DNA from: Jejuia sp043557195
Lineage (GTDB): Bacteria; Bacteroidota; Bacteroidia; Flavobacteriales; Flavobacteriaceae
Direction: 5' to 3'
DNA length: 64,000 bases
Assembly (NCBI GenBank): GCA_043557195.1
Contig: CP121314.1
Location: 806,001 to 870,000, forward strand
Part shown: in pieces, positions 1 through 9,945 of the stretch
Layout: every line of letters begins with the position of its first letter
Position numbering within the stretch: the first letter of the stretch is position 1
The notes under the pieces: generated by a model
What the model was told of the DNA's origin: nothing
What the model saw: only the letters and a program-made list of their open reading frames with translations
Databases searched by the model: none
Position numbers and translations under genes: made by a program

Positions 1-3000
1 AACAAATTATATATGTGTAATCTCAACACATCTAGACTAAATGGTTTTGGGATATAGGTATCCGCACCAGATTGCATGCCCTCTATTTGACTTTCCACCT
101 TAAATTTAGCCGTTAACAACACAAAGGGAATATGTTTGTACAGATGAGATGATTTAACTTTCTTACATAATTCTATACCATCCATTTCTGGCATCATAAT
201 ATCGCTTATGATAGCTTGAATATTATTGCTTTCTAGCATAGCTAAGGCCTCTATTCCGTTAGACGCTGTAAGAACATTAAAATGTTCTTGAAAATCGTCT
301 TTAATAAACCCTCTTAACTCTTCATTATCTTCAACAATCAATATTTCTGGTTTGGTGAAATTCTCATAAAGTTCTAAATCTTCCTCATATAGCTGCTTAG
401 ACTCTTTAATATCTAAAGTTTCCAAATTAGTTTTAACTTTTTCTGAGAGCCTAACTGATCCAGGGATAGCCAATTGTGGAAATACAGTGTGATAATCAAT
501 ATTTGGGATTGCCAACAAAAAGACAGTGCCTTTTTTTAGTTGACTAAAAACAGTTAGCTTTATTTTGTGTAATTGTACTAAACTTTTTACTAATGTTAGC
601 CCAATTCCAGATCCTCCAATATTAGCTTTTTCACTTTGAAAAAATCTATCAAAAATATGCTCTATTTGTTGTTCTCCTATACCAACTCCTTCATCTTTTA
701 TAGCTATGTAGATATTTTCTGGAGCATCAAATTCACTATCGATTGTAATTGTATTTGTCAAATTTTTATCGATAGAAAAAGGACTTTCTGATAAAGAAAC
801 TGAGACTTTACCCTTTTCTGGGCTAAACTTGATGGCATTCCCAATAATATTAAAGAGTATCTTCTCTAATACAGACATATCAAATTGTAATGTCCTTTTG
901 TTCAAAGTTTCTTTTATTTCTAGCGTTATTTCTTTCTTTCTTAAAGTTGATTCGAAAAACTCCTTTATTTCATTTACAAATTCTACCAAGTTATGCTCCT
1001 CTAGGTTTAACTTGTAAACATTAGTACTTACTTTTCTATAATCTATTAATTCGTTAATTAATTTTAGTAGTCGTTCTGCATTCTTCAGCATTATTTTATA
1101 AAAAGAATTTCGCTGTTTTACATTAATGTTTTCTTTACTAAGAAGTCTTTCTAGCGGATTAAATATAAGTGTTAGTGGTGTTTTGAATTCATGGGAAATA
1201 TTTGTAAAAAACTGGTCTCTAAGCTGATACATTATTTCTTTTTGTTCTTCTTCTATAACCGAAACCTCATATGCCTTCTTTAATTTAAACCATCTTACAA
1301 TAGCAAAAAAGCCTAAAGTTAAAAAGCCTATGAAAAGAAAAATGTATCCAACTTTTGCCCACTTGGTTAGCCACCACGGTGCAAGAACATTTATTCTTAA
1401 AGACCGTATATCGTTCGTCCAAATACCATCTGAGTTTGTTCCAGTAACTTGAAAAACATACGAGCCATAAGGCAAATTTGTAAATGATGCCTTTCTATCC
1501 TTTGCATCAACAAAAACCCAGTCTTTATCATAGCCTACCAGCTTGTACTTAAATTTTGTTTTATTGGGTTTTGCATAATGATCTGATGTAAAATGAATCT
1601 GAAAATTATTTTCTGTATGTGATAAAGCAATCTCTTCTTGATATGTTATGGCCTTATTTAAGTTAATATTACTTTCAGATTCTTTTGCTATTGAAACTGG
1701 TTTATTATTAACTATTAAATCTGTTAAAACAATTTTTGGTAAATATTCATTATTTACAATTTTATCTGGATAGAAATAAGTTAAACCCTCAGTACCCCCA
1801 AAATAATACCTTCCACTTTCACCCTTAGTTGCCGACCCAACTTTAAAGCTATTACCAGAAAGTCCATCTTCTTCATCGTAATTATCAAATCGCTTAGTTG
1901 TTAAATCAAATTTAGAAAGCCCAACTCCACCAAGCCATAGTTCCTTTTTTTTGTCATTAAAAATAATAGTTTCTATATCTGCCGAGGGAGCGCCTTCTTC
2001 TATAGAAAATGCAGTTGCCCTATATCCTAATTCACTATTTTTATTAATTACTAGTCTATTTAAACCACCTCCTAATGTGCCAACCCAAAGCACAGAATCA
2101 TTCTCTCTTATGGTAGGCCATATAAAATCTGAACTTAAAGTATTTGCCTTAGAGTTATCTCCTTTATAACTCGCTATGTGTTTTATTGAGCCATCTTCAT
2201 TCAAGAAAACATGATTTAAGCCTTTATCGGTTCCAATAAAAACTTCTGGAAAAAAATCATCAGCATAAATATAAGTTATAACATTTGAAGACAAACCGAT
2301 TGAGTTTTTCTCACTTTTCTTATATATGTTTTCCACCTCAAAGTCATTTTCATTTTTAAAACTTATCCTGTTTAAACCACTATGCCAAGATCCAGCCCAA
2401 ATATTTCCAAACTTATCTTTGTCCATAGTAAAAACAACGTTGTTAGTAAGTGCTTTTCCTTTTGAACCATCTTTTGTAATGTTAAAATATTTACCATTAT
2501 CTGGTGAATAAATACTAATCCCATCCATTGTACCAATCCATAACCTATTCTTATTGTCAACTAATAAAGATCTTACACCATCACTTATTAAACTATTTTC
2601 ACTATTGGCATCGCGTCTTAAAAACGAAAACTTACCTGTTGAAAAATTGTAATAATTTAGCCCTGTTTTTTCGGTTCCTATCCATATATTTTCATTTTCA
2701 TCTTCTACAATAGCCCTTACATAATTTTCGGATAAAGAATTGGTTTCCCCAGGATTATATTTAAGTGAATAAAAGTTTTTTTGATATAAATCTGTACAAT
2801 TGACACCTCCTTGATAATTTGAAACCCATAAGCAATCAGACCTGTCTCTAAATAAACCAACTACCCCACTAGTAGTTAAATTCTCATTGTAATTATTGTA
2901 GAATGCATACTTATAGCCTTGGCTTGTTAATGAAGCCTCAATTAATCCATAACTAGAACCCAACCAAATATTATTATTGATGCCCTTCACAAAACGATTT

Positions 3001-3863
3001 ATAACAAACCTTGTATTATAAGTATTGCCACTTTGAATTGCCGAAGTTTCAATTTCATAAAAAGTAGTTGAAAGTTTAATTGGGACATCAGAGTTTAAAA
3101 ATGATGTATTGGCTTTTAAAAAACCTTTTTCAACTCCTATTAACAAATAGTTTGTTTCTGTTGTGTAGAATCCAAAAAAATCTGAAAAAATGACGTTTCC
3201 ATCAGACACTTCTGCTGATTTTATTTTAATCTCAGAATCAGAATCATCTAAATAGTATAAATTGTTTTCAGATAGCAACCATTTCAAACCATTTTCGTCA
3301 CTCTGCATATCTAAAAAATCACCATTATTAGGAAGGTTTCTTATTGTTAGTTCCTTTAGGGTAAGTTGAGATTGAGAAGCTTCTAATACTTTGAATGCCT
3401 TCACGGTATCAACCGAAATAATGTAAACCATGTTACGGTCTGACACAAAAACCGATTTAATATCTGTATTTGGCGTAAAAACACTGTCATTAAATAACCA
3501 ATTTATTTTTACATATTTTTCTGTTTCTATATTGAAACAATCGAGTCCGCCCTGTGTTGCAAGCCAAATATAGTTGTCTTTACAGACCATTCTGTTTATC
3601 CTATTCTTATAAACGCTTTCTATTAAATAGTTTTTATTCGAAAAGCGCTTAATTGCATGACCGTCGTATTTATTCAAACCCGCTAAAGTTCCTATCCATA
3701 TAAACCCCTTATCGTCTTGTGTTACGTCCATAACATCAGAATGCGATAAACCATCTTTTGCAGAGATGTTCCTGAAATTTTGTTTTACTCCTTGGGCAAA
3801 AGATAAATTCACAATTAATAATAGACCTAACAAAAAAGATTTTAAAGGAGGTTTTAGTTTCAT
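1..3863 (-). CDS. Hybrid two-component system sensor/regulator (HTCS), C-terminus cut by window edge
   Basis: This is a membrane sensor that should detect a glycan fragment in the periplasm and activate the locus. About 1,287 codons are open from the ATG at 3863 to the left edge. A signal peptide (MKLKPPLKSFLLGLLLIV) is followed by repeated two-component propeller blades (GFIWIGTLAGLNKYDG is the first) to about residue 740, a Y_Y_Y-like domain, and one membrane helix near residues 840-858. Next come a histidine kinase with the H-box FFTNISHEFKTPLTL (His near 890), an ATPase domain with GSGIGLTLVKSL, and a receiver domain with the acceptor Asp in SDIMMPEMDG near 1219. The usual AraC-type DNA-binding domain must lie beyond position 1. 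The receiver is closely similar to that of the partial HTCS at 63250-64000. The kinase class is certain; the ligand is not known. Confidence 0.95.
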   Translation of the reverse strand, partial: MKLKPPLKSFLLGLLLIVNLSFAQGVKQNFRNISAKDGLSHSDVMDVTQDDKGFIWIGTLAGLNKYDGHAIKRFSNKNYLIESVYKNRINRMVCKDNYIWLATQGGLDCFNIETEKYVKINWLFNDSVFTPNTDIKSVFVSDRNMVYIISVDTVKAFKVLEASQSQLTLKELTIRNLPNNGDFLDMQSDENGLKWLLSENNLYYLDDSDSEIKIKSAEVSDGNVIFSDFFGFYTTETNYLLIGVEKGFLKANTSFLNSDVPIKLSTTFYEIETSAIQSGNTYNTRFVINRFVKGINNNIWLGSSYGLIEASLTSQGYKYAFYNNYNENLTTSGVVGLFRDRSDCLWVSNYQGGVNCTDLYQKNFYSLKYNPGETNSLSENYVRAIVEDENENIWIGTEKTGLNYYNFSTGKFSFLRRDANSENSLISDGVRSLLVDNKNRLWIGTMDGISIYSPDNGKYFNITKDGSKGKALTNNVVFTMDKDKFGNIWAGSWHSGLNRISFKNENDFEVENIYKKSEKNSIGLSSNVITYIYADDFFPEVFIGTDKGLNHVFLNEDGSIKHIASYKGDNSKANTLSSDFIWPTIRENDSVLWVGTLGGGLNRLVINKNSELGYRATAFSIEEGAPSADIETIIFNDKKKELWLGGVGLSKFDLTTKRFDNYDEEDGLSGNSFKVGSATKGESGRYYFGGTEGLTYFYPDKIVNNEYLPKIVLTDLIVNNKPVSIAKESESNINLNKAITYQEEIALSHTENNFQIHFTSDHYAKPNKTKFKYKLVGYDKDWVFVDAKDRKASFTNLPYGSYVFQVTGTNSDGIWTNDIRSLRINVLAPWWLTKWAKVGYIFLFIGFLTLGFFAIVRWFKLKKAYEVSVIEEEQKEIMYQLRDQFFTNISHEFKTPLTLIFNPLERLLSKENINVKQRNSFYKIMLKNAERLLKLINELIDYRKVSTNVYKLNLEEHNLVEFVNEIKEFFESTLRKKEITLEIKETLNKRTLQFDMSVLEKILFNIIGNAIKFSPEKGKVSVSLSESPFSIDKNLTNTITIDSEFDAPENIYIAIKDEGVGIGEQQIEHIFDRFFQSEKANIGGSGIGLTLVKSLVQLHKIKLTVFSQLKKGTVFLLAIPNIDYHTVFPQLAIPGSVRLSEKVKTNLETLDIKESKQLYEEDLELYENFTKPEILIVEDNEELRGFIKDDFQEHFNVLTASNGIEALAMLESNNIQAIISDIMMPEMDGIELCKKVKSSHLYKHIPFVLLTAKFKVESQIEGMQSGADTYIPKPFSLDVLRLHIYNL

Positions 3864-3867
3864 AAAA

Positions 3868-3902
3868 TAAAACTACATTCAGTTTAAACGAAATCGTTGC
3901 TG
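3868..3902 (-). promoter_or_regulatory. Candidate promoter and operator of the HTCS gene
   Basis: On the minus strand, CAGCAACGAT is followed after 17 bases by TAGTTTTA, close to the Bacteroidota -7 element TAnnTTTG. The -7-like box ends only about five bases before the ATG at 3863, so the transcript would have almost no leader. The same AGCAACGAT-N18-TAGTTTTG layout lies in front of the gene starting at 63054. The resemblance is seen directly; promoter activity and the regulator that binds are inferred. Confidence 0.4.
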
Positions 3903-4043
3903 AATTTGATAATAATTTTGCGAATTTGCTTAAAGACAGCCAACTCCTAACTTATAACAATAAAAAATTAGTAAAAAAATGATACGCTTTACTTGAATAC
4001 CCTAATTAAGTTGATTGTAACACCCCGTTTATAATTATTGCTT

Positions 4044-5060
4044 TTAATTAGAGCCCGCTATCTTACTGCGCCTTAAAAGCTCATTATGAATGTACTTTGA
4101 ATGAAGTAGAAACTTTTCTTCATTATTTTTTTCTACTTCTATATAATTGGTACCATTATCTGCAATATCATTTAAACTTACTCCCCAATTTTTAAGCAAC
4201 ACCCAGTAAGTAGCAGCATCAGAGTGGTCTACACTATTGTGGACAAATTTCCCTTCAATAAATAACTTTCCTAGTTCACTTGTCTCAAATTGTTCGTAAT
4301 ATTCAATCCCTTTTGGGCTTCCAGAAACTATACCATGCTGTCCAATAGCGCCACATTCGTAATATGTTATTATTCCATTTAATGCCATATCTTTCATATA
4401 AGCGCAAGCTTTAGCATCTTCCCTACAGTTTGCAACATTTTCTGGTTTTTCCACACTACCTTGATGTAAAGGTGAATTAGTCCAATGTGCAATAAATCGC
4501 ACCTTATTTAATATGTCGCATCTTTTATTAGAAATACAATGTTTAACAAAAATTGCCTGCTCTGTTAAAGAACCCCAACAAAGTACATTCAGAATATCTG
4601 ATTGACTTTCTACTTCATTAAATAACAAATTAATAGAATTATATTTTTTTATGGATAAATAATCATTGAGAGGATTGAATCGCTCTGATGATATTTTTAT
4701 GGATGATTCTATAAAACCAATAGCATTTGGGTAACCTAAAATTTGTTTGTCTAGTTGCTTGACATCTTTCGCATAAGCTTTACCAAAAACTTGGTCTGCC
4801 CATTCTGCTTGATTAGGAGTTGCTTTATGTTCCTTTCTATGGGTACTAGCTACAACTATACCTCTAGTATCAAACATGTTGGCCATTAACAAATAACCAG
4901 CCATAGCAGAAATATCATCTGGATCATTTACAGTATTCATGTGGTTATTACCAGGAATGGTGTTATCGGACATATCTGTGATTATCCAAACCTTTGGCTT
5001 TTGAGCGCTAGCTGCTAGAATAAAAGAAAAGGCTAAAAAAGTGAATATCTTTATTTTCAT
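4044..5060 (-). CDS. Exported nucleoside-hydrolase-like protein (DUF1593-like)
   Basis: A 338-residue exported protein with a signal peptide ending near ILAASAQ (residue 20). The first strand KVWIITDM is followed by an Asp cluster (NDPDD, residues 45-49) that recalls the calcium-binding Asp motif of inosine-uridine nucleoside hydrolases and of the Sde182/DUF1593 family. An insertion of about 15 residues separates the strand Asp from the cluster, which makes this a distant member compared with the proteins at 8445 and 22240. It has no Ig-like C-terminal domain, unlike those two. It is the last gene before the HTCS and follows a GH43. The fold call is fair; hydrolysis of a furanoside is only a guess. 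Confidence 0.6.
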   Translation of the reverse strand: MKIKIFTFLAFSFILAASAQKPKVWIITDMSDNTIPGNNHMNTVNDPDDISAMAGYLLMANMFDTRGIVVASTHRKEHKATPNQAEWADQVFGKAYAKDVKQLDKQILGYPNAIGFIESSIKISSERFNPLNDYLSIKKYNSINLLFNEVESQSDILNVLCWGSLTEQAIFVKHCISNKRCDILNKVRFIAHWTNSPLHQGSVEKPENVANCREDAKACAYMKDMALNGIITYYECGAIGQHGIVSGSPKGIEYYEQFETSELGKLFIEGKFVHNSVDHSDAATYWVLLKNWGVSLNDIADNGTNYIEVEKNNEEKFLLHSKYIHNELLRRSKIAGSN

Positions 5061-5147
5061 ACATTTATTTTTATGATGTCTAATGCTGTTAACAAGAACA
5101 TATCAATTACTTAAAAACTACTTATTATAAGCTGCACTGTTTTATGA

Positions 5148-6773
5148 TTAATCTTTTGTTTTAACATATTCAAACCAATCAAAAGCAACATTTTGCTTCG
5201 ACTTTTTTCCATTACTTGAAGCATACATCCCAACATACGGCCCACTAAACCCTCCGGCAACTTCGTCTGAAACTATTGTTAAATCAACATTATCGGCTAT
5301 ATTTTTATACACCTCGCCATCTTCCGAATAGCTAAAGGTTGCTAATGTATTACTCCCCTCTACTTTTAAGTAAACCGTTTTAGATTTAATGGGCAGACTC
5401 TTAAGTTCTCTCTTTACACCCTTTTTCGTGGTAATTAAAATCAAACTGTTTTTCTTTTTTACTAGTTGAATATGATTAGTGCTATTTCTATAGACAACCA
5501 ATCCTGCTTGCTCATTTTCTCTTTTTGATTTGAAGTTGAATTTAGTAGAGGCCTCAAAATTATGATGTTGAATACGTCTGGCTATATAAGAAGGGTTTAC
5601 CAAACTATCCAGCGCTTCTGGCCTCATTTGTATTTTTAATTTACCTTCATCAATCTCATACCATTTGGTGTATGGCGTTCTTAAAAAGTTCCATTCTAGT
5701 GCCAAAGTAGTGTTATTAAACTCATCCTTTGCTGGTTTCTGTTTAAATGGCGACCAAGGCAAATCTGGACGTTTTTGTTCAAAAAGTAGTTTCCCTTCAT
5801 TCGGATTAAAAATTGGAACAGGGTTGCCTTCCTCAATTTGAAACTTTACTGGTGTTAAAAAGGTCTCACGTGCTAAAAGCGAAAAGCCATTTTTTTTACG
5901 TTTGGCAAGCATTACGGCCCACCAATCTCCTTTTTGGGTTTGAACCAAATCCGCATGACCCACAGAATGTATTGGATAATCTTCTCCTAAATGTCTATGA
6001 CTCATCACAGGGTTAGTATGACTTGGAATATAATCTCCCCATAAACTATCACTGTGATGAACAGTTACAGCATGATGATAACCTGTACCCCCTTCAGCCA
6101 CCATAAGCATATATTTTCCTTTAATTTTATAAAGATGAGGGCCTTCTGTCCATCGTGCATTTTTAGCATGTCCGTGGGTTAACTGCTGTACCTTACCTAT
6201 TAATTTACCCTTATCAACATCAAGTTCTTGCACCCACGCACCGTTTTTTTGAGGCCAATCATTAACTCCCGTAATGTTAGCATGTCCTGTATAATAGCAT
6301 TTACCATCATCGTCCCAAAAAAGCGAAGGATCTATGCCTTTAGAATTTAACCAAACAGGATCAGACCAAGGTCCTGCTGGGTTCTTTGCTGTTACATAAA
6401 AATTACCATCACATTGTACGCATGTTGTTATTAAGTAAAATAAGCCTTTATGATAGCGAATAGTTACCGCATATATACCTCTTGAGTCCTTTAACCCTTT
6501 AGGTAACTCTACTTGATTTGGTCTTGATAGACCATATCCAATTAATTCCCAATTCACCAAATCTTTACTGTGATGAATGGGCATACCTGGAAACCACTCA
6601 AAACTGGAGTTTACCATATAATAATCTTCTCCAACACGACAAATGGAAGGATCGGGATAAAAGCCCGAGATTATAGGGTTTTTAAAATTTTCTGGAACAT
6701 CTTGCCCATAAGAAAACGTATTGCAGAACACTATCAAACACATACAATACTTTACTAATCTTTTTATTTTCAT
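5148..6773 (-). CDS. GH43 glycosidase (beta-xylosidase / alpha-L-arabinofuranosidase type)
   Basis: A 541-residue exported glycoside hydrolase with a five-bladed propeller (about residues 30-330) and a C-terminal beta-sandwich of the DUF1349/concanavalin type (about 340-540). The three family acids are visible: Asp41 in FYPDPSICR, Asp148 in GIDPSLFWDDDG and Glu210 in WTEGPHLYK. The two-domain build matches GH43 enzymes that remove xylose or arabinofuranose from oligosaccharides. The signal peptide MKIKRLVKYCMCLIVFC ends near residue 24. The gene lies 12 bases downstream of a sulfatase and 87 bases upstream of the nucleoside-hydrolase-like gene, so the three probably form one operon. Release of L-arabinose would fit the araBDA genes further along; the sugar cannot be told from sequence alone. 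Confidence 0.9.
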   Translation of the reverse strand: MKIKRLVKYCMCLIVFCNTFSYGQDVPENFKNPIISGFYPDPSICRVGEDYYMVNSSFEWFPGMPIHHSKDLVNWELIGYGLSRPNQVELPKGLKDSRGIYAVTIRYHKGLFYLITTCVQCDGNFYVTAKNPAGPWSDPVWLNSKGIDPSLFWDDDGKCYYTGHANITGVNDWPQKNGAWVQELDVDKGKLIGKVQQLTHGHAKNARWTEGPHLYKIKGKYMLMVAEGGTGYHHAVTVHHSDSLWGDYIPSHTNPVMSHRHLGEDYPIHSVGHADLVQTQKGDWWAVMLAKRKKNGFSLLARETFLTPVKFQIEEGNPVPIFNPNEGKLLFEQKRPDLPWSPFKQKPAKDEFNNTTLALEWNFLRTPYTKWYEIDEGKLKIQMRPEALDSLVNPSYIARRIQHHNFEASTKFNFKSKRENEQAGLVVYRNSTNHIQLVKKKNSLILITTKKGVKRELKSLPIKSKTVYLKVEGSNTLATFSYSEDGEVYKNIADNVDLTIVSDEVAGGFSGPYVGMYASSNGKKSKQNVAFDWFEYVKTKD

Positions 6774-6785
6774 GAATTTATTGTT

Positions 6786-8210
6786 TTAATCTTGATGTTT
6801 TATGTTTTGGCTTTCTTTTGTAATTAACATAGCTAGCTCATTGACGATGTCTGGATAGGTTTCGTATACATTATAACGTTCGGAAATATCGGTTTTTAAG
6901 TTAAAAAGCTCAGGTAAATCGCCTCTATCGGCATTTCTTTTGCCACTATTGGGCATATATTTCCAATACCCTTTTCTTACTCCCATTATTTTTCCTTTTT
7001 GAGTGTAAAACATAAGTGTTTCTTCCATATTTTTTCCTTCAAGTAATTTCGCAATATTGCGTCCATCAATACTTATACTAGGCAAAGTAGCACCTGTATA
7101 ATGAGCTATTGTTGGCAGAATATCTAAAGTGGAGATTATATTTGAATTAACTGTACCTTTTTCCCATTTTTCTGGCCACTGCATAATACATGGCACTCTT
7201 ACTCCTCCTTCATAATTAGTAAATTTACCGTCTCTTAAGGGTAATGCAGAACCAGCATGGTCTTTATAACCCAGCCATGGCCCGTTGTCTGAAGCAAAAA
7301 ATATCATTGTATTATTATAAACACCCTTTTCTTTTAGATGCTTGATTAACTTACCTACATACCAATCTATCTCTTCTATAACGTCGCCGTATAAACCTCT
7401 TTCACTTGTCCCTTCAAACTTTTTTGATGCAAATAAGGGCACATGTGGCATAGAAGGAGTGATGTAAGCAAAAAAGGGTGCATCATTAGAGCTATCTATA
7501 AAGTTAATGGCCTTATCAAAGTAACGTTGGGTTAGTGTAGATTGATCGCATGGGTACTCTATTATCTTATCATCTTCAAATAAAGGTACAAATTCCCTTA
7601 TACCTTTTTTCTTTATTTCGTCTCTACTAGAGTTTTTTACAAAAACTTGATCTCCTTTAGCTTTTTCAAGATTATATCCTTTTGTAAATCTTACATTTTC
7701 AGAAAAATATTGATTATATCCAATATACATATCATTACTATAAGGAATTCCGTAATACCTATCAAACCCCTGATCTATTGGTAAACTTCCTTTTAAATCC
7801 CCTAAGTGCCACTTACCAAAACACCCTGTGTTATACCCGGCATTTTTAAGCATCTCAGCAATTGTAATTTCGCTAGAGTTCATTCCCTTAGCATCTGGAA
7901 AAAACACACTTTTCACACCATTTTTATAAGGGTATCTTCCCGTTAATAACGATGCTCTAGAGGCACTACAAACAGAAGCTGTAACATAAAAATCTGTTAA
8001 CTTAACACCTGTTGCAGACAAAGCATCAAGATTAGGCGTTTTAATTTTTGGAGAATTATAACAACTTAAATCCTGGTATCCTTGGTCGTCTGTAAAAATT
8101 ATAACCACATTAGGTTTTTCTTTTTTTAATGAGTTGGTATCAGTATTTTTATTTGATTTACATCCAAAACTTAAAATACTTACAAATAGAAATAACAGGC
8201 CTTTTTTCAA
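6786..8210 (-). CDS. S1 family sulfatase, lipoprotein
   Basis: A 474-residue formylglycine-dependent sulfatase that should remove a sulfate ester from the glycan in the periplasm. The maturation motif is CSASR (Cys81), the C-x-A-x-R form, while the other eight sulfatases here have C-x-P-x-R. The N-terminal metal site FTDDQGYQD, the GKWHLGD strand and the DNGPWLGYKDHAGS segment are all present. The signal peptide ends in a lipobox at Cys17 (LSFGC). The only workable start is TTG at 8210, since an in-frame stop lies a few codons upstream and no ATG comes between. It is the first gene of the group running down to 4044 and shares a divergent promoter region with 8445. The target sulfate position is unknown. 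Confidence 0.93.
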   Translation of the reverse strand: MKKGLLFLFVSILSFGCKSNKNTDTNSLKKEKPNVVIIFTDDQGYQDLSCYNSPKIKTPNLDALSATGVKLTDFYVTASVCSASRASLLTGRYPYKNGVKSVFFPDAKGMNSSEITIAEMLKNAGYNTGCFGKWHLGDLKGSLPIDQGFDRYYGIPYSNDMYIGYNQYFSENVRFTKGYNLEKAKGDQVFVKNSSRDEIKKKGIREFVPLFEDDKIIEYPCDQSTLTQRYFDKAINFIDSSNDAPFFAYITPSMPHVPLFASKKFEGTSERGLYGDVIEEIDWYVGKLIKHLKEKGVYNNTMIFFASDNGPWLGYKDHAGSALPLRDGKFTNYEGGVRVPCIMQWPEKWEKGTVNSNIISTLDILPTIAHYTGATLPSISIDGRNIAKLLEGKNMEETLMFYTQKGKIMGVRKGYWKYMPNSGKRNADRGDLPELFNLKTDISERYNVYETYPDIVNELAMLITKESQNIKHQD

Positions 8211-8303
8211 AATGAATATTTATTTTTAAAATTTATAAACATTATTAATTGATGTAAAGTTGTAACTAAAACATAAAATACTTTTACTCAGATGCTCAAT
8301 TTT

Positions 8304-8319
8304 ATTGCTTTAATGTGTA
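8304..8319. promoter_or_regulatory. Shared 16-bp element in the divergent promoter region
   Basis: ATTGCTTTAATGTGTA recurs with one mismatch at 44898-44913 in the other large divergent region. Read on the minus strand it resembles the AGCAACGAT elements at 3893 and 63104. It lies between a minus-strand sulfatase (start 8210) and a plus-strand gene (start 8445). A TAATTTTG -7-like box for the plus gene is at 8338-8345. It may bind one of the HTCS regulators; that is inference. Confidence 0.4.
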
Positions 8320-8390
8320 AACCCGTTTATAAATATTTAATTTTGTGGCTTTACTATTCCTAGTGCAACAAAAAAGTTTTGCAAAAAACA

Positions 8391-8417
8391 ATAATTTAAG
8401 CATTATACTTAAATTAT
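8391..8417. repeat. Perfect inverted repeat in the leader of the gene at 8445
   Basis: Arms ATAATTTAAG and CTTAAATTAT match over all 10 bases around the 7-base spacer CATTATA. The repeat ends 27 bases before the ATG at 8445 and lies downstream of a -7-like box at 8338-8345. It could be a repressor or regulator site, or a weak AT-rich hairpin in the mRNA leader. Its AT richness makes a chance occurrence possible. Confidence 0.5.
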
Positions 8418-8444
8418 CAACTAGTATTGCTGAAATACACTAAA

Positions 8445-9929
8445 ATGAAAAAAATTTTTCTAGTTCTGTTTATATTTTTTCTTTACGCAGGTAACACTCA
8501 AAATAAACAGCGTTTGATTATTCTTGCTGATATGGGCAACGAACCCGACGAAGAACAACAAATGATGCATATGCTCATGTATGCCAATGAATTTGATTTG
8601 GAGGGTTTAATTGCTGTAACTGGTAAGTTTTTAAACCCTAATTCGAGTAATCCAGAAAAGCAAAGGTTGTATCCAGAACTTTTTCTCAAATTAATTGAAG
8701 GGTATTCTAAAGTTATAGACAATCTCAAAAAACATGCTGATGATTGGCCAGAACCAGAGTATTTGTCGTCTATAGTAGTAAGCGGCCAAAAAGGTTATGG
8801 ATATCAAGATGTTGGCAATGGCAAATCTTCCAAAGGATCAGAACTGATTATTAAAGCTATTAAAAAACAAGATAAGCGTCCAATATATATTGTAGTAAAC
8901 GCAGGATCAAACACGTTAGCTCAAGCCCTTTTTGATTTAGAAAACGAGGTTTCAAAAAAAGAATTCAACAAGTATTTATCAAAACTTCGAGTTTACGAAA
9001 ACGGTGCTCAAGATAATGCTGGGGCATATATTTGCAGCAAGTACCCAAACATTTTTTGGATTAGAAGTAACTACCAAACCTATTGTTATGCCGGCCCTGG
9101 TGTAGATGGTGGCTACAATAATCAAGGAAATGGTAAAAATCTTGGGCCTTATACCTGGAAACCTTATGCCTATTCTGGTATTGGTCAACATCAATGGCTT
9201 TTAGAAAATGTAATAGGAAATCACGGACCTTTTGGTAACTACTATCCCATTCGTCAATTTAAAAAAGGAGGTATCAGTTTTATGGAAGGTGGCGGAACTA
9301 TTCCATGGTTAGGACTTATTAATAAAGGTCTTTTTTCTATGGATAATCCACATTGGGGAAGTTGGTCTGGGCGATATACCAAAGACAAGGTGAAAAATGA
9401 GTTTTCTAAACATGAAAGTGTCAATAAAGATGAACATCAATTTATGCCATTTTATATGTATACTGATGCCACTGATACATGGACAACACCTGAAGGCACT
9501 ACCAGTAAAAACATATTTAACCCAGTTTTTAGATGGAGAAAAGCCTATTTAAACGATTTTAAATGTAGAATGGATTGGTGTACACAATCTTTTGAAAACG
9601 CTAATCATAATCCAAATATTTCCATTAATGGAAACTCAGAAAACACCATTCAATATTTAAAGGTTAAGCCTAATGAAATGTTATTTTTTGACGCCTCAGA
9701 ATCAAACGACCCTGATGGAGATTCACTTGATTTTAACTGGTGGATCTATAAAGAAGCGAGCAGCTATACAAAAACAATAGACGTCGATAACTCAAACTCA
9801 AATAAAATTACTTTTGTAGTTCCAAAAGACGCTAAAAATTCTATAATACACCTAATACTAGAGGTTAAAGACAATAACAAAATAGCATCTATGTATAACT
9901 ACAGAAGATTGATTTTAAACATAGAGTAA
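8445..9929 (+). CDS. Sde182-like protein with nucleoside-hydrolase-like domain (DUF1593)
   Basis: A 494-residue exported protein. The start is the ATG at 8445 (MKKIFLVLFIFF), which gives a clean signal peptide; an upstream TTG would add residues in front of it. The N-terminal domain begins with RLIILADMGNEPDEEQ, close to the Asp motif of nucleoside hydrolases but with Glu36 where the paralogue at 22240 has a second Asp. A C-terminal Ig-like domain (from about residue 400, DASESNDPDGDSLDFNWW) matches the build of the cellulose-binding protein Sde182. The paralogue at 22240-23811 has the same order. No enzymatic role is proven for the family as far as I know. It is transcribed alone on the plus strand, opposite to its neighbours, from the divergent region with the inverted repeat. 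Confidence 0.85.
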   Translation: MKKIFLVLFIFFLYAGNTQNKQRLIILADMGNEPDEEQQMMHMLMYANEFDLEGLIAVTGKFLNPNSSNPEKQRLYPELFLKLIEGYSKVIDNLKKHADDWPEPEYLSSIVVSGQKGYGYQDVGNGKSSKGSELIIKAIKKQDKRPIYIVVNAGSNTLAQALFDLENEVSKKEFNKYLSKLRVYENGAQDNAGAYICSKYPNIFWIRSNYQTYCYAGPGVDGGYNNQGNGKNLGPYTWKPYAYSGIGQHQWLLENVIGNHGPFGNYYPIRQFKKGGISFMEGGGTIPWLGLINKGLFSMDNPHWGSWSGRYTKDKVKNEFSKHESVNKDEHQFMPFYMYTDATDTWTTPEGTTSKNIFNPVFRWRKAYLNDFKCRMDWCTQSFENANHNPNISINGNSENTIQYLKVKPNEMLFFDASESNDPDGDSLDFNWWIYKEASSYTKTIDVDNSNSNKITFVVPKDAKNSIIHLILEVKDNNKIASMYNYRRLILNIE

Positions 9930-9945
9930 GAACTTCAATAGTTAT

